The notes below the pieces were generated by a model. It saw nothing but the letters and a program-made list of their open reading frames with translations, ran no database searches and was not told the DNA's origin. Of a stretch of 64,000 nt of DNA, positions 35,814-44,380 are shown one piece after another (the first letter of the stretch is position 1; each line of letters starts with the position of its first letter). The position numbers and the translations under genes are program-made. The stretch is from Variovorax paradoxus (lineage in GTDB: Bacteria > Pseudomonadota > Gammaproteobacteria > Burkholderiales > Burkholderiaceae_C). The stretch is taken from contig CP063167.1 in NCBI GenBank assembly GCA_016806145.1, forward strand, positions 926,501-990,500. Reading direction: 5' to 3'.

Positions 35814-37418
35814 ATGCCGACGGCTGGTATAGCGGGGTACCGGCGGCGGGATCGAACCCGGCTCGTCGCCACCCTGGCTCTGGGAGTGCTCGCCGGTTGC
35901 ACCTCGCTTCCGTTGCCACCGGTGCGTGCCACCAGCCACGCGGTGGCGGACGTGGGTCAGACCACGCTCGGTAAGCTCTCCCGCCAGGGGGCACCCCCGG
36001 CACCGCTCGGTCGGGCCGGTCCGATCTCGAGCTTCCGGCTACTGCCCGATGCGGCCTTCGCCTTCGACGCCCGCATCTCGCTGGCGCGCAACGCTGAGAA
36101 CACGCTCGACGTCCAGTACTACCACATCGCCAACGACGACGTGGGCCTGCTGCTGCTGCGCGAACTGCGCGACGCGTCCGAACGCGGCGTGCGGGTGAGG
36201 CTGCTGGTGGACGACCTCTACACGGCCGGGGAGGACGAGCTATTCGCCACGCTAGACGCGTTCCCGACCGTGGAGGTGCGCCTGTTCAACCCACTGCCCT
36301 CGCGCGCGGGCTCGCTGGAGGCCCGGCTGCTGATGTCGCTGCCCGACTTCCGCCGCATCAACCACCGCATGCACAACAAGATGCTGCTGGCCGACAACAG
36401 CTTCGCGGTGACCGGCGGGCGCAACATCGCCAACGAGTACTTCATGCGCAGCACCGCGGCCAACTTCATCGACATGGACGTGGTGAGCAACGGGCCAGTG
36501 GTGCGCGAGATGTCGGTCGCGTTCGACCGCTACTGGAACAGCGAGCATGCGTGGACGATCCGTCACATCGTGCCCACGCGGCTAGCGCCGGAAGCGGCCC
36601 AGGCGCGCTTCAACGAACTGGCGCGGCGGGCGCGGCCCGACGTGCCGATCCAGCCGCGCGACTCGCTGGGCCAGGTCCCGGTGGGGCAGGAATTCGCGAC
36701 AGGGAAGGTTCGGCGCTATTGGGCACCGGCGCGCTTCTACGCCGACGACCCGGACAAGATCGAGCGCAATGCACAGGCTGCCTTTGCAGGAAGCGTCTCC
36801 GAGCATGCGCTCGCTGCATTCGGCAGCGCACGCAGAACTGCACGCATCTACTCGCCCTATTTCATTCCCGGTCCGAAGGGCATGCAGATGCTTTGGGCAA
36901 ACCGCATGCGCGGCGTAGAAACGGAGGTAGTCACCAATTCCCTGGGCGCCACCGATGAACCCCTTGCGTATGCTGGCTACGAGCGATACCGGGCGGAGAT
37001 GCTTCGAGCGGGGGTAATCATCCACGAGATCGCACCCGATTACACCGCGCGCTCGGGTCACTTCGGCAACTTCGGAAAGACCATCAGCCGACTGCATGGC
37101 AAGGTTGCTTTCATCGACGACGAGCGCATCTTCATCGGCTCGATGAACCTGGACCATCGGTCTGCGACGTTGAACACCGAAGCGGGACTGCTGATCGAAA
37201 GCCGCGATCTCATGGCGGACTACCTCTCGGTTCTGTCAGCCAAGCGTGCCCATCCAGGATACCGCCTGCAACTCGCGCCTGATGGCCGACGTACGCAATG
37301 GGTCGAACTCGACGAGAGAGGCGCGAACGTCGTGCACGAGGACATTCCGGGCGAGTTCCTGTGGCTGCGGCTGAAGAACTGGCTGCTGCTACCGCTGGTG
37401 GGCGAAGAGTTGCTCTAG
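35814..37418 (+). CDS. phospholipase D family lipoprotein (cardiolipin synthase C-like)
   Basis: This 534-residue protein has a lipoprotein signal (VATLALGVLAGCTSL, lipobox LAGC near residue 28) and two PLD catalytic motifs: HNKMLLADNSFAVTGGRN and LHGKVAFIDDERIFIGSMNL (HxKxxxxD twice). Size and motif spacing match ClsC-type cardiolipin synthases and related periplasmic phospholipases, which transfer phosphatidyl groups between lipids. It starts 22 bp after the epimerase-like gene and may extend that operon. The ribosome binding site is weak (AGGA directly against the ATG). Confidence 0.88.
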   Translation: MPTAGIAGYRRRDRTRLVATLALGVLAGCTSLPLPPVRATSHAVADVGQTTLGKLSRQGAPPAPLGRAGPISSFRLLPDAAFAFDARISLARNAENTLDVQYYHIANDDVGLLLLRELRDASERGVRVRLLVDDLYTAGEDELFATLDAFPTVEVRLFNPLPSRAGSLEARLLMSLPDFRRINHRMHNKMLLADNSFAVTGGRNIANEYFMRSTAANFIDMDVVSNGPVVREMSVAFDRYWNSEHAWTIRHIVPTRLAPEAAQARFNELARRARPDVPIQPRDSLGQVPVGQEFATGKVRRYWAPARFYADDPDKIERNAQAAFAGSVSEHALAAFGSARRTARIYSPYFIPGPKGMQMLWANRMRGVETEVVTNSLGATDEPLAYAGYERYRAEMLRAGVIIHEIAPDYTARSGHFGNFGKTISRLHGKVAFIDDERIFIGSMNLDHRSATLNTEAGLLIESRDLMADYLSVLSAKRAHPGYRLQLAPDGRRTQWVELDERGANVVHEDIPGEFLWLRLKNWLLLPLVGEELL

Positions 37419-37658
37419 CGACACCTTACGACGCTCCGGCAGAGAAGGGGGCCTACATGTAGCGCCAGGACCCCGCGGCTGAATGAGAGGAAGGTATCTA
37501 TTTCGAGCGATGACCAACGAACACGCGCCAACGAAGATCGATGCAGACGGGATTCAGCCCTAGGTACCTCCATCAGCGGCCTTCGCCTTGCATCCGTCGC
37601 TTCGCCTTCGCGCTACGCGCGCGGTACCAATGTCCAGCGCAACCCCGACCCACCTTCA

Positions 37659-38426
37659 GTGATGACACGTCCAGCCGACCACGCCCCCCAGACGAGACAC
37701 CACGCCCGCGTCCTCGCGAGCGACCATACACCAGCCCGCCCAGCCGCTCCTGCCTTCGCACCCGGGCACATGACTGGCTGTCCTGCGCAGTCGGTCGGGC
37801 CGCGAGACGCCGCGCCGGCCGCACCTGCCAAGTCATCGAAGCCACGGACATTCTGCCGGTTGGGCAGGCCATGGCTGGAACTGGCTGTCCTTGCTTTGAC
37901 GGCCTGCATGACCGTCGCAAGTCCCTCGGCTTGGGCAAACGGCGACAGGCAATGGGGCGGCTATGTCGAGGCGGGCCAGACACTGCACGGTGGTGACAAC
38001 ACCAACGTCGCAGCTGCAGGTGCACTGGTTCCCTGGTCACCTATGGCGCGGCTGCGCGAGGGTCCGCTGTCATTCAACTGGGACCTGTTCGTCAGCCAGT
38101 GGCGTGCCCCAGCAATGGAGGGTCACCGCAGCTTTTCTCAGCTCGGTGCGATCGCTACCTTACGCTATCGCTTCAGCGACGGCGCCTCCCGCTGGTTCGC
38201 CGAGGCAGGCATCGGTGCCACCATGATGGATCGGGTCTACCGAACACCAACGCGCGAGTTCAGCACCACCTTCCAGTTCACTGAGGTCCTCGGGATGGGC
38301 TACAGCTTCGGCGCACGCCAGGAGCACGAGTTGTCTCTTCGCTTGCAGCACTTCTCCAACGCAGGGATCAAGAAGCCCAACCCGGGCGAGAATTTCGTTC
38401 GCTTGCGATACGCCTATCGGTTCTGA
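37659..38426 (+). CDS. PagL-like lipid A 3-O-deacylase
   Basis: This outer-membrane beta-barrel enzyme is 255 residues long from the first ATG, but the true start may be 37770 or later, since the signal peptide (ELAVLALTACMTVASPSAWA) begins near residue 75. The C-terminal catalytic signature of PagL is present: LRLQHFSNAGIKKPNPGENF, with the catalytic His and Ser in HFSN and the Glu in GEN, ending in VRLRYAYRF with a terminal Phe. PagL removes an acyl chain from lipid A and so remodels the outer membrane. It follows the phospholipase D gene in the same direction. Confidence 0.85.
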   Translation: MMTRPADHAPQTRHHARVLASDHTPARPAAPAFAPGHMTGCPAQSVGPRDAAPAAPAKSSKPRTFCRLGRPWLELAVLALTACMTVASPSAWANGDRQWGGYVEAGQTLHGGDNTNVAAAGALVPWSPMARLREGPLSFNWDLFVSQWRAPAMEGHRSFSQLGAIATLRYRFSDGASRWFAEAGIGATMMDRVYRTPTREFSTTFQFTEVLGMGYSFGARQEHELSLRLQHFSNAGIKKPNPGENFVRLRYAYRF

Positions 38427-38509
38427 GACGCCCCGCCGGGCTCGAACGGCGGCAGCCCTTGATCGAAGGCTCAATGCCCTCAGCGCATCGGCGTGGGTTC
38501 GCCCTACGA

Positions 38510-38938
38510 CGGTGATTTGGGCCAGGGGCCTCACCTTGGGCTGCGCGATCCGCAGGTAGTCGAGCGAGTCGAAAACGATCGAGCGATCCAGGCGCCCCGC
38601 ATTGAATACGATCTCCTCGTTGGTCGCAACAAGCAATGGATCGACGAAAAGTTCGACCGCCTCAGTTACGGCGAGCGCAACCCCGACGAGGCCCACGGCC
38701 TCGGCGACCCGGCGATACTCGAGGCGACGATCGCCCGGCAGCACGGACAGCACGTACTTCTGTGCGTCGCGCTGCTGCGGCAGAGCGTGGCCTTGGCGCT
38801 CTGCTGTGAAAGTCTGCCTCGGATCGCTGCGACGGCGCCGGACTGGCCCGCCGCAGCATGCTCGACCATCCGGAATCTCGCGCCGGGGGTTTGCAGGCGC
38901 GCCTAAAGATATTCGAAGATCGACGGGAGATCCGTCAC
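38510..38938 (-). pseudogene. broken YbaK/EbsC-family deacylase gene
   Basis: The minus strand from a GTG at 38938 reads VTDLPSIFEYL, then TAG, then ARLQTPGARFRMVEHAAAGQ and AVAAIRGRLSQQSAKA. After a frameshift it reads QKYVLSVLPGDRRLEYRRVA, ATNEEIVFNAGRLDRSIV and FDSLDYLRIAQPKV. These blocks are the YbaK/aminoacyl-tRNA deacylase fold, which hydrolyses mischarged tRNA. The stop replaces an expected Gln codon, and the frameshift lies near 38800. The gene is dead. Confidence 0.8.
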
Positions 38939-39114
38939 TTCGGCGCGCCTGGTTCGCTTCGGCCGGCGCATCGCTGGGCCTTGCGATTACGCGCTTGAGC
39001 GTTGCATTCATCGGAAGGCCGACGCTGGTACCGCGCGGCGGGATCGGCAGCAAGAACCATTTGTCGTAGAGCACATGGACTCGCCGCGCTTCATCATCGA
39101 CGCAATCTACTTGC

Positions 39115-39122
39115 CAAGGACC
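39115..39122 (+). repeat. 8-bp target site duplication, left copy
   Basis: CAAGGACC directly precedes the left inverted repeat and recurs exactly at 42240-42247 after the right one. Eight base pairs is the usual IS66-family duplication length, and the perfect match indicates a recent insertion that has not rearranged. Confidence 0.92.
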
Positions 39123-39148
39123 GTGAGCGTCCAGTCATCCCATCTTGA
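39123..39148 (+). repeat. IS66 left terminal inverted repeat
   Basis: These 26 bases start with GTGAGCGTCCAGTCATCC and end in CTTGA. They are identical to the reverse complement of 42214-42239. Confidence 0.92.
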
Positions 39149-39200
39149 GTTTCGGAAAGAGGTATAGGAGTCTCGAATCCACTTAACTCTAGGTGGATTC

Positions 39201-39605
39201 GTGAACACTATGCCTGCAGCTTTTGAGGGGGGCCGCCGTCGGCGCCGCCACAGCGAAGAGTTCAAGGCGGATGCGGTGGCTGCCTGCATGCAGCCTGGCA
39301 TGTCGATGGCCGCAGTGGCGATGGCCCATGGCATCAACGCCAATCTGCTCCGGCGATGGGTGCACGAGGCGGAGATGAAGCCAGCGAGCGACGCCGTGCG
39401 CGCGCAGGTCGATGATGGAGCCAAGGCGCAAGAGCCCAAGACCGTCTTCGTCCCGGTTAGCTTACCGACGTCGGCACCGACGCCATCTGCGCAGGCCCCA
39501 GACATTCGCATCGAACTGCGACGTGGACCGACGACGGTCACGGTGACCTGGCCGGGCGGCGCGGCCAGCGAGTGCGCGGCCTGGATGCGCGAGTTGCTTC
39601 GATGA
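39201..39605 (+). CDS. tnpA: IS66 TnpA (helix-turn-helix protein)
   Basis: This 134-residue protein has an N-terminal helix-turn-helix of the IS66/IS3 OrfA kind (RRRHSEEFKADAVAACMQPG, SMAAVAMAHGINANLLRRWV). A linker and a C-terminal IS66-specific tail (IELRRGPTTVTVTWPG) follow. The GTG at 39201 is preceded by AGGTGG; an ATG three codons further on is the alternative start. In IS66 elements TnpA is needed for transposition together with TnpB and TnpC. Its stop overlaps the tnpB start (ATGA). Confidence 0.9.
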   Translation: MNTMPAAFEGGRRRRRHSEEFKADAVAACMQPGMSMAAVAMAHGINANLLRRWVHEAEMKPASDAVRAQVDDGAKAQEPKTVFVPVSLPTSAPTPSAQAPDIRIELRRGPTTVTVTWPGGAASECAAWMRELLR

Positions 39606-39940
39606 TCCGCATCGACGCGATGTGGCTGGCGGCCGAACCCATCGATATGCGCGCTGGCGCCGAGCGCCTGTTGGCGCGCGTCGTGCAAGTCTTCGGCGCA
39701 GCGCAGGCGCACCATGGCTATCTGTTCGCGAACGCCCGCGGCACGCGCGTCAAGCTGCTGGTGCACGACGGCTTCGGCGTGTGGTGCGCGGCGCGCCGGC
39801 TCAACGCGGGGCGCTTCGTCTGGCCGGGCACGAGCGACGCAGCGCCCTTGCTGTCGCTCACACCTGCGCAGTTCGATGCCTTGGTCCTGGGCCTGCCGTG
39901 GCAGCGTCTGCCCGAACTGAGCGCCATCACGCGGGCCTGA
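39602..39940 (+). CDS. tnpB: IS66 TnpB (Orf2 protein)
   Basis: This 112-residue protein is the conserved small IS66 Orf2: MWLAAEPIDMRAGAERLLAR, YLFANARGTRVKLLVHDGFG and WCAARRLNAGRFVWPG. The start at 39602 overlaps the tnpA stop. Its exact biochemical role is unknown, but it is required for IS66 transposition. Confidence 0.92.
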   Translation: MIRIDAMWLAAEPIDMRAGAERLLARVVQVFGAAQAHHGYLFANARGTRVKLLVHDGFGVWCAARRLNAGRFVWPGTSDAAPLLSLTPAQFDALVLGLPWQRLPELSAITRA

Positions 39941-40015
39941 GGGCTTAACGCCCAGGCCGCGTGCCCCGCGTTGACAGTGCATGTGCCGATGGCTCCATCG
40001 GCACGCTCTGGCACC

Positions 40016-41698
40016 ATGCACAGCATGCTTGGCGCGCGCGCTCTTCCTTCTGCGATTCCATCCGAGCTGTCCGCAGAGACAGCCGCGCTGATTGCCCAGC
40101 TACGCCAGCGCCTGCAAGACCAGGACAAGCAGCTTGCCGAGCGCGACGCGCTGCTACAGCGCAAGGACCGTGAGATCGCGCTGCGCGAGGCCAAGATCGA
40201 GAAGATCACCTTCGAGCTGGCCAGGCTCAAGCGCTGGAAGTTCGGCGCCAAGTCCGAGGCCATGAATGCCGAGCAGCGCCGCCTGTTCGAGGAGACGCTG
40301 GCCGAGGACGAGGCGGGCCTGCGTGAGCAGCTCGAGCGGCTGCGGCGTGAAGCCGCCACGGCCGCAGCCGGCGCAGCTGCCTCGGACACGGCGACCAAGG
40401 CGCCCCCGCGCCGGCCGCGCCGCAACCCGTTCCCCGATCACTTGCGCCGTGTGGAACACCACCATGAGCCCGAGCGCACCGACTGCCTGGAGCCCGGCTG
40501 CGGGCGCCCAATGACGCGCATCGGCCAGGAGGTCAGCGAGCGCCTGGACATCGTGCCTGCCGAGTTCTTCGTACATCGCCACATCTACGGCAAGTGGGCC
40601 TGCCGCTGCTGCCAGGTGCTGCGCCAGGCGCCCAGCGTGGCAGAGGTCATCGAAGGCGGTATCGCTGCCAGTGGCTTCGTCGCACACACGCTGATCAGTC
40701 GCTTCGTGGACCACATGCCCTACTACCGGCAAGCGACCATCAACGCCCGCAGCGGCGTGCACACACCGCGCTCCACGCTGGCATCCATCACCGGCCAGGC
40801 CGGTGCGGCGCTGGAGCCGCTGCACGAGGCGCACAGGCGCTTCATCCTCAGCTGTGCAGTGCTGCACGCCGATGAGACCCCAGTGGCCCTGCTGGACCCG
40901 GGTGCGGGCAAGACGCGCCGAGCCTACATCTGGGCCTACGCCAGAAGCTGGCACGACAAGGTGCCTGGTGTGATCTACCAGTTCTGCCCGGGACGCGGAG
41001 CGCAGTACCCGTTGGAATTCCTGGGAGGCCAGGATCGATACGGCAAGCGATGGTCGGGCACGTTGCTGACCGACCGCTACAGCGCCTACGAGACTGTGGT
41101 CGATCCGCGGCTGTATCCGGACCGCTTGGGCGCAGCCTGCGCCGCGCACGCGCGCCGCAACTTCGAAGAGCTGACGCACGACGGCACCAGCGTGGTGGGC
41201 CTGGAGGCGGTGCGTCGCTTCGCGCGCATCTACGGGGTCGAGGCACAGCTCAAAGAGCTCAGCGATGACGAGCGCCGGGCGCAGCGCCAGCGGCTTGCCA
41301 AGCCGCTGTGGGAAGAGCTCAAACACTGGCTACAACTGGAGCGCCGGCTGGTAGCCGACGGCGGCCCGACGGCCAAGGCCATCGACTACGCGCTGGGGCA
41401 TTGGGCCGCGCTGACGCGGCACTTGGACGACGGCGCGGTCGCCATCGACAACAACCACCTGGAGCGCCAAATCAAGCCGTGGGCGATGGGACGCAAGGCA
41501 TGGATGTTCGTGGGCAGCGAACTGGCTGGCCAGCGCGCGGCCATCGTGATGAGCCTGGTGCAGTCGGCGCGCATGAACGGGCGCGATCCCTGGGCCTACC
41601 TGCGCGACGTGCTGCAGCGCCTGCCGACGCAGCGCAGCAGTCGGATCGAGGAACTGCTGCCACACCGATGGCAGCCAGAATCCAGCGCGGCACCATGA
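40016..41698 (+). CDS. tnpC: IS66 TnpC (DDE transposase)
   Basis: This 560-residue transposase has an N-terminal coiled coil (AALIAQLRQRLQDQDKQLAE), the zinc-finger-like segment (TDCLEPGCGRPM and KWACRCCQVLRQAP) and the catalytic domain with HADETPVALLDPG, LTDRYSAYETVVD and NNHLERQIKPWAMGRKAWMF supplying D, D and E. The start at 40016 gives MHSMLGA; an in-frame TTG at 39971 could add 15 residues. The stop overlaps the accessory gene by ATGA. Confidence 0.93.
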   Translation: MHSMLGARALPSAIPSELSAETAALIAQLRQRLQDQDKQLAERDALLQRKDREIALREAKIEKITFELARLKRWKFGAKSEAMNAEQRRLFEETLAEDEAGLREQLERLRREAATAAAGAAASDTATKAPPRRPRRNPFPDHLRRVEHHHEPERTDCLEPGCGRPMTRIGQEVSERLDIVPAEFFVHRHIYGKWACRCCQVLRQAPSVAEVIEGGIAASGFVAHTLISRFVDHMPYYRQATINARSGVHTPRSTLASITGQAGAALEPLHEAHRRFILSCAVLHADETPVALLDPGAGKTRRAYIWAYARSWHDKVPGVIYQFCPGRGAQYPLEFLGGQDRYGKRWSGTLLTDRYSAYETVVDPRLYPDRLGAACAAHARRNFEELTHDGTSVVGLEAVRRFARIYGVEAQLKELSDDERRAQRQRLAKPLWEELKHWLQLERRLVADGGPTAKAIDYALGHWAALTRHLDDGAVAIDNNHLERQIKPWAMGRKAWMFVGSELAGQRAAIVMSLVQSARMNGRDPWAYLRDVLQRLPTQRSSRIEELLPHRWQPESSAAP

Positions 41699-42198
41699 CC
41701 TTGCTCACACAGGCTGTGATGGTTCGGGCGAACATCGACGTCGACCGCATGAGCGCGCAGCAGAGGGTTGAGCTGGCTGACGAAATCTACGTCCAGCAAC
41801 CGAACCTGCTGGCCTCCATCCTCGTGTTGCCTCGCTACGGAGTCGACATGCTGCAGCTTGAGGTCCCGATCTATGTTCTGCTGGTCGCCTTCCAGGCCAT
41901 GAAGCACTGCGGGCACGCCTTGCCGACAATCTCTGAAGACGTCCAGGAAACCTGTTTGCAGCGGCTGACTGCGACGATGAGGTTCACCGAGGGCGTGCCG
42001 CCAGACCTCGTCGAGCAGATGATCACGAAGTCCTGCGTCGAACACCCCGAGCGCTACCTGCTGGCGTTCGTGTACGGCTACCTCAGCGAGCACGACCTGC
42101 TGGCCGTGAGAACCGACGCCGAGAAATACCTGCTGCTGGCCTGCCTCAATCTCGTGCAGTGCGTTGCCTACGTCGGAGCGCAGCTACAGTCCAAGTGA
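41695..42198 (+). CDS. IS66-associated accessory protein, function unknown
   Basis: This 167-residue, mostly helical protein overlaps the tnpC stop by four bases and ends 15 bp before the right inverted repeat, so it is part of the element. It contains YGVDMLQLEVPIYVLLVAFQ and VPPDLVEQMITKSCVEHPER, with no domain I can name. Canonical IS66 has three genes; a fourth passenger or accessory gene of this kind occurs in some members. Confidence 0.8.
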   Translation: MTLLTQAVMVRANIDVDRMSAQQRVELADEIYVQQPNLLASILVLPRYGVDMLQLEVPIYVLLVAFQAMKHCGHALPTISEDVQETCLQRLTATMRFTEGVPPDLVEQMITKSCVEHPERYLLAFVYGYLSEHDLLAVRTDAEKYLLLACLNLVQCVAYVGAQLQSK

Positions 42199-42213
42199 CA
42201 CGCGTGCGGCCGG

Positions 42214-42239
42214 TCAAGATGGGATGACTGGACGCTCAC
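42214..42239 (-). repeat. IS66 right terminal inverted repeat
   Basis: This is the perfect 26-base reverse complement of the left end at 39123-39148. Confidence 0.92.
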
Positions 42240-42247
42240 CAAGGACC
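42240..42247 (+). repeat. 8-bp target site duplication, right copy
   Basis: CAAGGACC, identical to 39115-39122. Confidence 0.92.
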
Positions 42248-42382
42248 TGCTTAAAGGGTGCGTCGTTCTTGCGCAGATGATGGCAATCGGCTCGACCGAC
42301 AGTAACTCGCCCAGGAGTTGGAAGAACTTCGGGTCCTTCGTTAGAGATGAGGCCGGTCGATCGCGCAAGGCATTGCGCTCTT

Positions 42383-43267
42383 TCACGCGACTATGTCCTG
42401 CATCGTGCTCCAGTTCGCTGACCGGCTCTCGCGGACACGCCCTTCGGGATTGAGGACAAGGTCGAAGTCGATCGCATAGCCCCCGTCTGGCTGAACCACC
42501 CAGTCCCCGACCAGCGATTCGCGCACGCCAAACACGGCGTCCGAATCCAGGTAAGGGTCGCCACGCCGGAACACATGGGTGACCAGGGTCTCGTAGCCCG
42601 CAGCCTGGACCCGGAAATGCAGATGGGCGGGACGCCACGGATGACGCGCGGTGGCCCGCAACATCTCCCCCACTGGCCCATCCACGGGAATGGGATAGGC
42701 AACGGCTGCGACTGTGCGAAAGTGAAATCGACCTTGCGAATCGCTGCGCAGCACGCCCCGGTTCTGCGGCCCATCCAGCCCTTCGTACTGGACGTCGTAA
42801 TGCCCGGTGGCATCGGCCTGCCACACGTCGAGGACCGCGTTCGGCACGAGTTCACCATCTACCCCGCGCACCGTGCCACTGACCTCGCAAGGGTCGCCCG
42901 CGGCACCGTTGGCAATGTCGGCCCCGTTGTCGTAGCGCGGCGCACCCTCGACATGAAACGGACCGAACACCGTCGCTTCTGTACATCCAAGCGGCTTGTC
43001 GTGGTTCATGGCCACCGTCAGCATCGACAGGCCCAGGGTGTCGCTCAGTAATATAAATTCCTGGCGCTTGTCGTCGCACATCTGGCCAGTCCTCGTAAGG
43101 AACTCGATGCCCTTCGTCCACTCGGCTTCGGTCAACTCGACCTCCCGGGCAAACGCATGTAGGTGTTCGACCAGTCGCGTCAGCACCAGTTTCAGGCGAG
43201 GATCCGGCGTATCGGCCAGACGGTCGATGACGGCAGCGGTGATGGAATGCTGATTAACGTCGCGCAT
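42383..43267 (-). CDS. hydroxyquinol 1,2-dioxygenase (intradiol)
   Basis: This 294-residue enzyme has the N-terminal helical dimerisation domain of intradiol dioxygenases (about 1-95) and a beta-sandwich with the Fe(III) ligands: Tyr in ATGHYDVQ, Tyr in AYPIPVDGPVG, and two His in HPWRPAHLHF. The family opens hydroxyquinol (1,2,4-trihydroxybenzene) or catechol between the hydroxyls. The pairing with maleylacetate reductase and an HpaB-type monooxygenase strongly favours hydroxyquinol, giving maleylacetate. It is the last gene of the minus-strand operon; the IS66 element lies just beyond. Confidence 0.9.
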   Translation of the reverse strand: MRDVNQHSITAAVIDRLADTPDPRLKLVLTRLVEHLHAFAREVELTEAEWTKGIEFLTRTGQMCDDKRQEFILLSDTLGLSMLTVAMNHDKPLGCTEATVFGPFHVEGAPRYDNGADIANGAAGDPCEVSGTVRGVDGELVPNAVLDVWQADATGHYDVQYEGLDGPQNRGVLRSDSQGRFHFRTVAAVAYPIPVDGPVGEMLRATARHPWRPAHLHFRVQAAGYETLVTHVFRRGDPYLDSDAVFGVRESLVGDWVVQPDGGYAIDFDLVLNPEGRVRESRSANWSTMQDIVA

Positions 43268-43300
43268 GGTGTCTCCTTGGATCAGTTGAGTGTGGGCCGA

Positions 43301-44380
43301 CTACTGGCTCGATGGCATGGCTGCTGGCCGAACGCCGTCGAAGGCGTCCTGGAGCAACCCGCGTATGGCACGCGCCTCGAGCTTGCGGGGATTCGGGTAT
43401 GGCGTGCTCATCGCCAGGTCGCACGCGACGTCCAGATCGGCCTCTCGCATGCCGATGTCCTTGAGGGCCAATGGAGCACCAACGCGTCTGACGAGCTCGT
43501 AGACACCCTGCGCCGCATCCTTCGCGCCGAGTGCCGAGGCGATTGGCATCATTGCCTCAGGGACCGCGGATGCGTTGTAAGCCAGGGCGTGCGGCAGCAC
43601 GATCGCGTGCGTCTGCGCATGCGGCAGGTTGAAGCTGCCTCCAAGGGTATGGCACAGCTTGTGATGCAAGGACATCGTCACGCTGCCGAGCACGGTGCCG
43701 CAAAGCCAGGCACCGTACAACGCCTCGGCACGCCCTGAGGTCGAGCCCTCGCGGCTGTCTCGGAGCAGGGGAAGCGCGGCGCCCATCGCTCGGATACCCT
43801 CCTGGGCCAACAAGGAGATGACAGGACTCCCATCCCGGGCGTACAGACTCTCGGCCGCATGTGCGATGGCATTCAAGCCACTGGACACGCTCAGATCCAG
43901 CGGCAGCGATTGCGTCAGATCCACGTCGTAGATGACGGTCCGCGGCCGCACGCGCGGGTCGAGCCCGGTGCGCTTGATGCCGGCCTCCGTCAGTCCGAAG
44001 ATGCTGGTCATCTCGGATCCCGAGTAGGTCGTGGGAACCGCCAGAATGGGCAAGCTGGTCTCCAACCCGATGGCCTTGCCAAGCCCGATGGTCGAGCCGC
44101 CACCGAACGCCACGGCGCAATCGGAACCAAGGTCGCCCGCCGCCATCCGAGCTTCCCGTGCCACCTCGACGGGCACATGCATCGCCGCCCCGGCGAATAC
44201 GCCTGCACAACGTGTGCCGAGCGCCTCGGCCAGGCGTTGCACGGGCTCCTTCTGACCGTCCGTGCACAGCAACAAGGCTCGGCTCGCACCCATCGCGTCG
44301 ATCTCGTCGCCGATTCTTGCAGCCGTGCCGCTGCCGAAGATGACACGCTGGGCGTGGTTCGTGTGGATGAACTCTTTCAT
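43301..44380 (-). CDS. maleylacetate reductase
   Basis: This 359-residue protein is of the iron-containing alcohol dehydrogenase superfamily, maleylacetate reductase branch. It shows the nucleotide-binding block AFGGGSTIGLGKAI, the family stretch AVPTTYSGSEMTSIFG, and SGLNAIAHAAESLYA followed by HHKLCHTLGGSFNLPHAQTH. It reduces maleylacetate to 3-oxoadipate with NAD(P)H, the step after hydroxyquinol ring cleavage. Its ATG overlaps the stop of the RibF-like gene (ATGA), so it is translationally coupled, and the dioxygenase follows 33 bp later. Confidence 0.92.
   Translation of the reverse strand: MKEFIHTNHAQRVIFGSGTAARIGDEIDAMGASRALLLCTDGQKEPVQRLAEALGTRCAGVFAGAAMHVPVEVAREARMAAGDLGSDCAVAFGGGSTIGLGKAIGLETSLPILAVPTTYSGSEMTSIFGLTEAGIKRTGLDPRVRPRTVIYDVDLTQSLPLDLSVSSGLNAIAHAAESLYARDGSPVISLLAQEGIRAMGAALPLLRDSREGSTSGRAEALYGAWLCGTVLGSVTMSLHHKLCHTLGGSFNLPHAQTHAIVLPHALAYNASAVPEAMMPIASALGAKDAAQGVYELVRRVGAPLALKDIGMREADLDVACDLAMSTPYPNPRKLEARAIRGLLQDAFDGVRPAAMPSSQ

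Larger units (their letters stand above)
39123..42239 (+). mobile_element. complete IS66-family insertion sequence (3117 bp)
   Basis: The element is bounded by perfect 26-bp terminal inverted repeats beginning GTGAGCGTCCAGTCATCC (left 39123-39148, right 42214-42239 as reverse complement) and flanked by the 8-bp duplication CAAGGACC. It carries the IS66 gene order tnpA, tnpB, tnpC, with ATGA overlap at tnpA/tnpB, plus a downstream accessory gene overlapping tnpC by ATGA. It inserted between the YbaK relic and the hydroxyquinol dioxygenase gene. All parts look intact, so it should be able to move. Confidence 0.93.

Noticed and set aside
38160..39074. 304-residue minus-strand frame as an intact gene
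   Set aside because: Only the middle aligns with YbaK; the start is in another frame with a nonsense codon, and the end is antisense of the PagL-like gene.
40154..41326. 390-residue minus-strand frame inside IS66 tnpC
   Set aside because: It is a shadow of the DDE transposase, whose catalytic blocks are intact.
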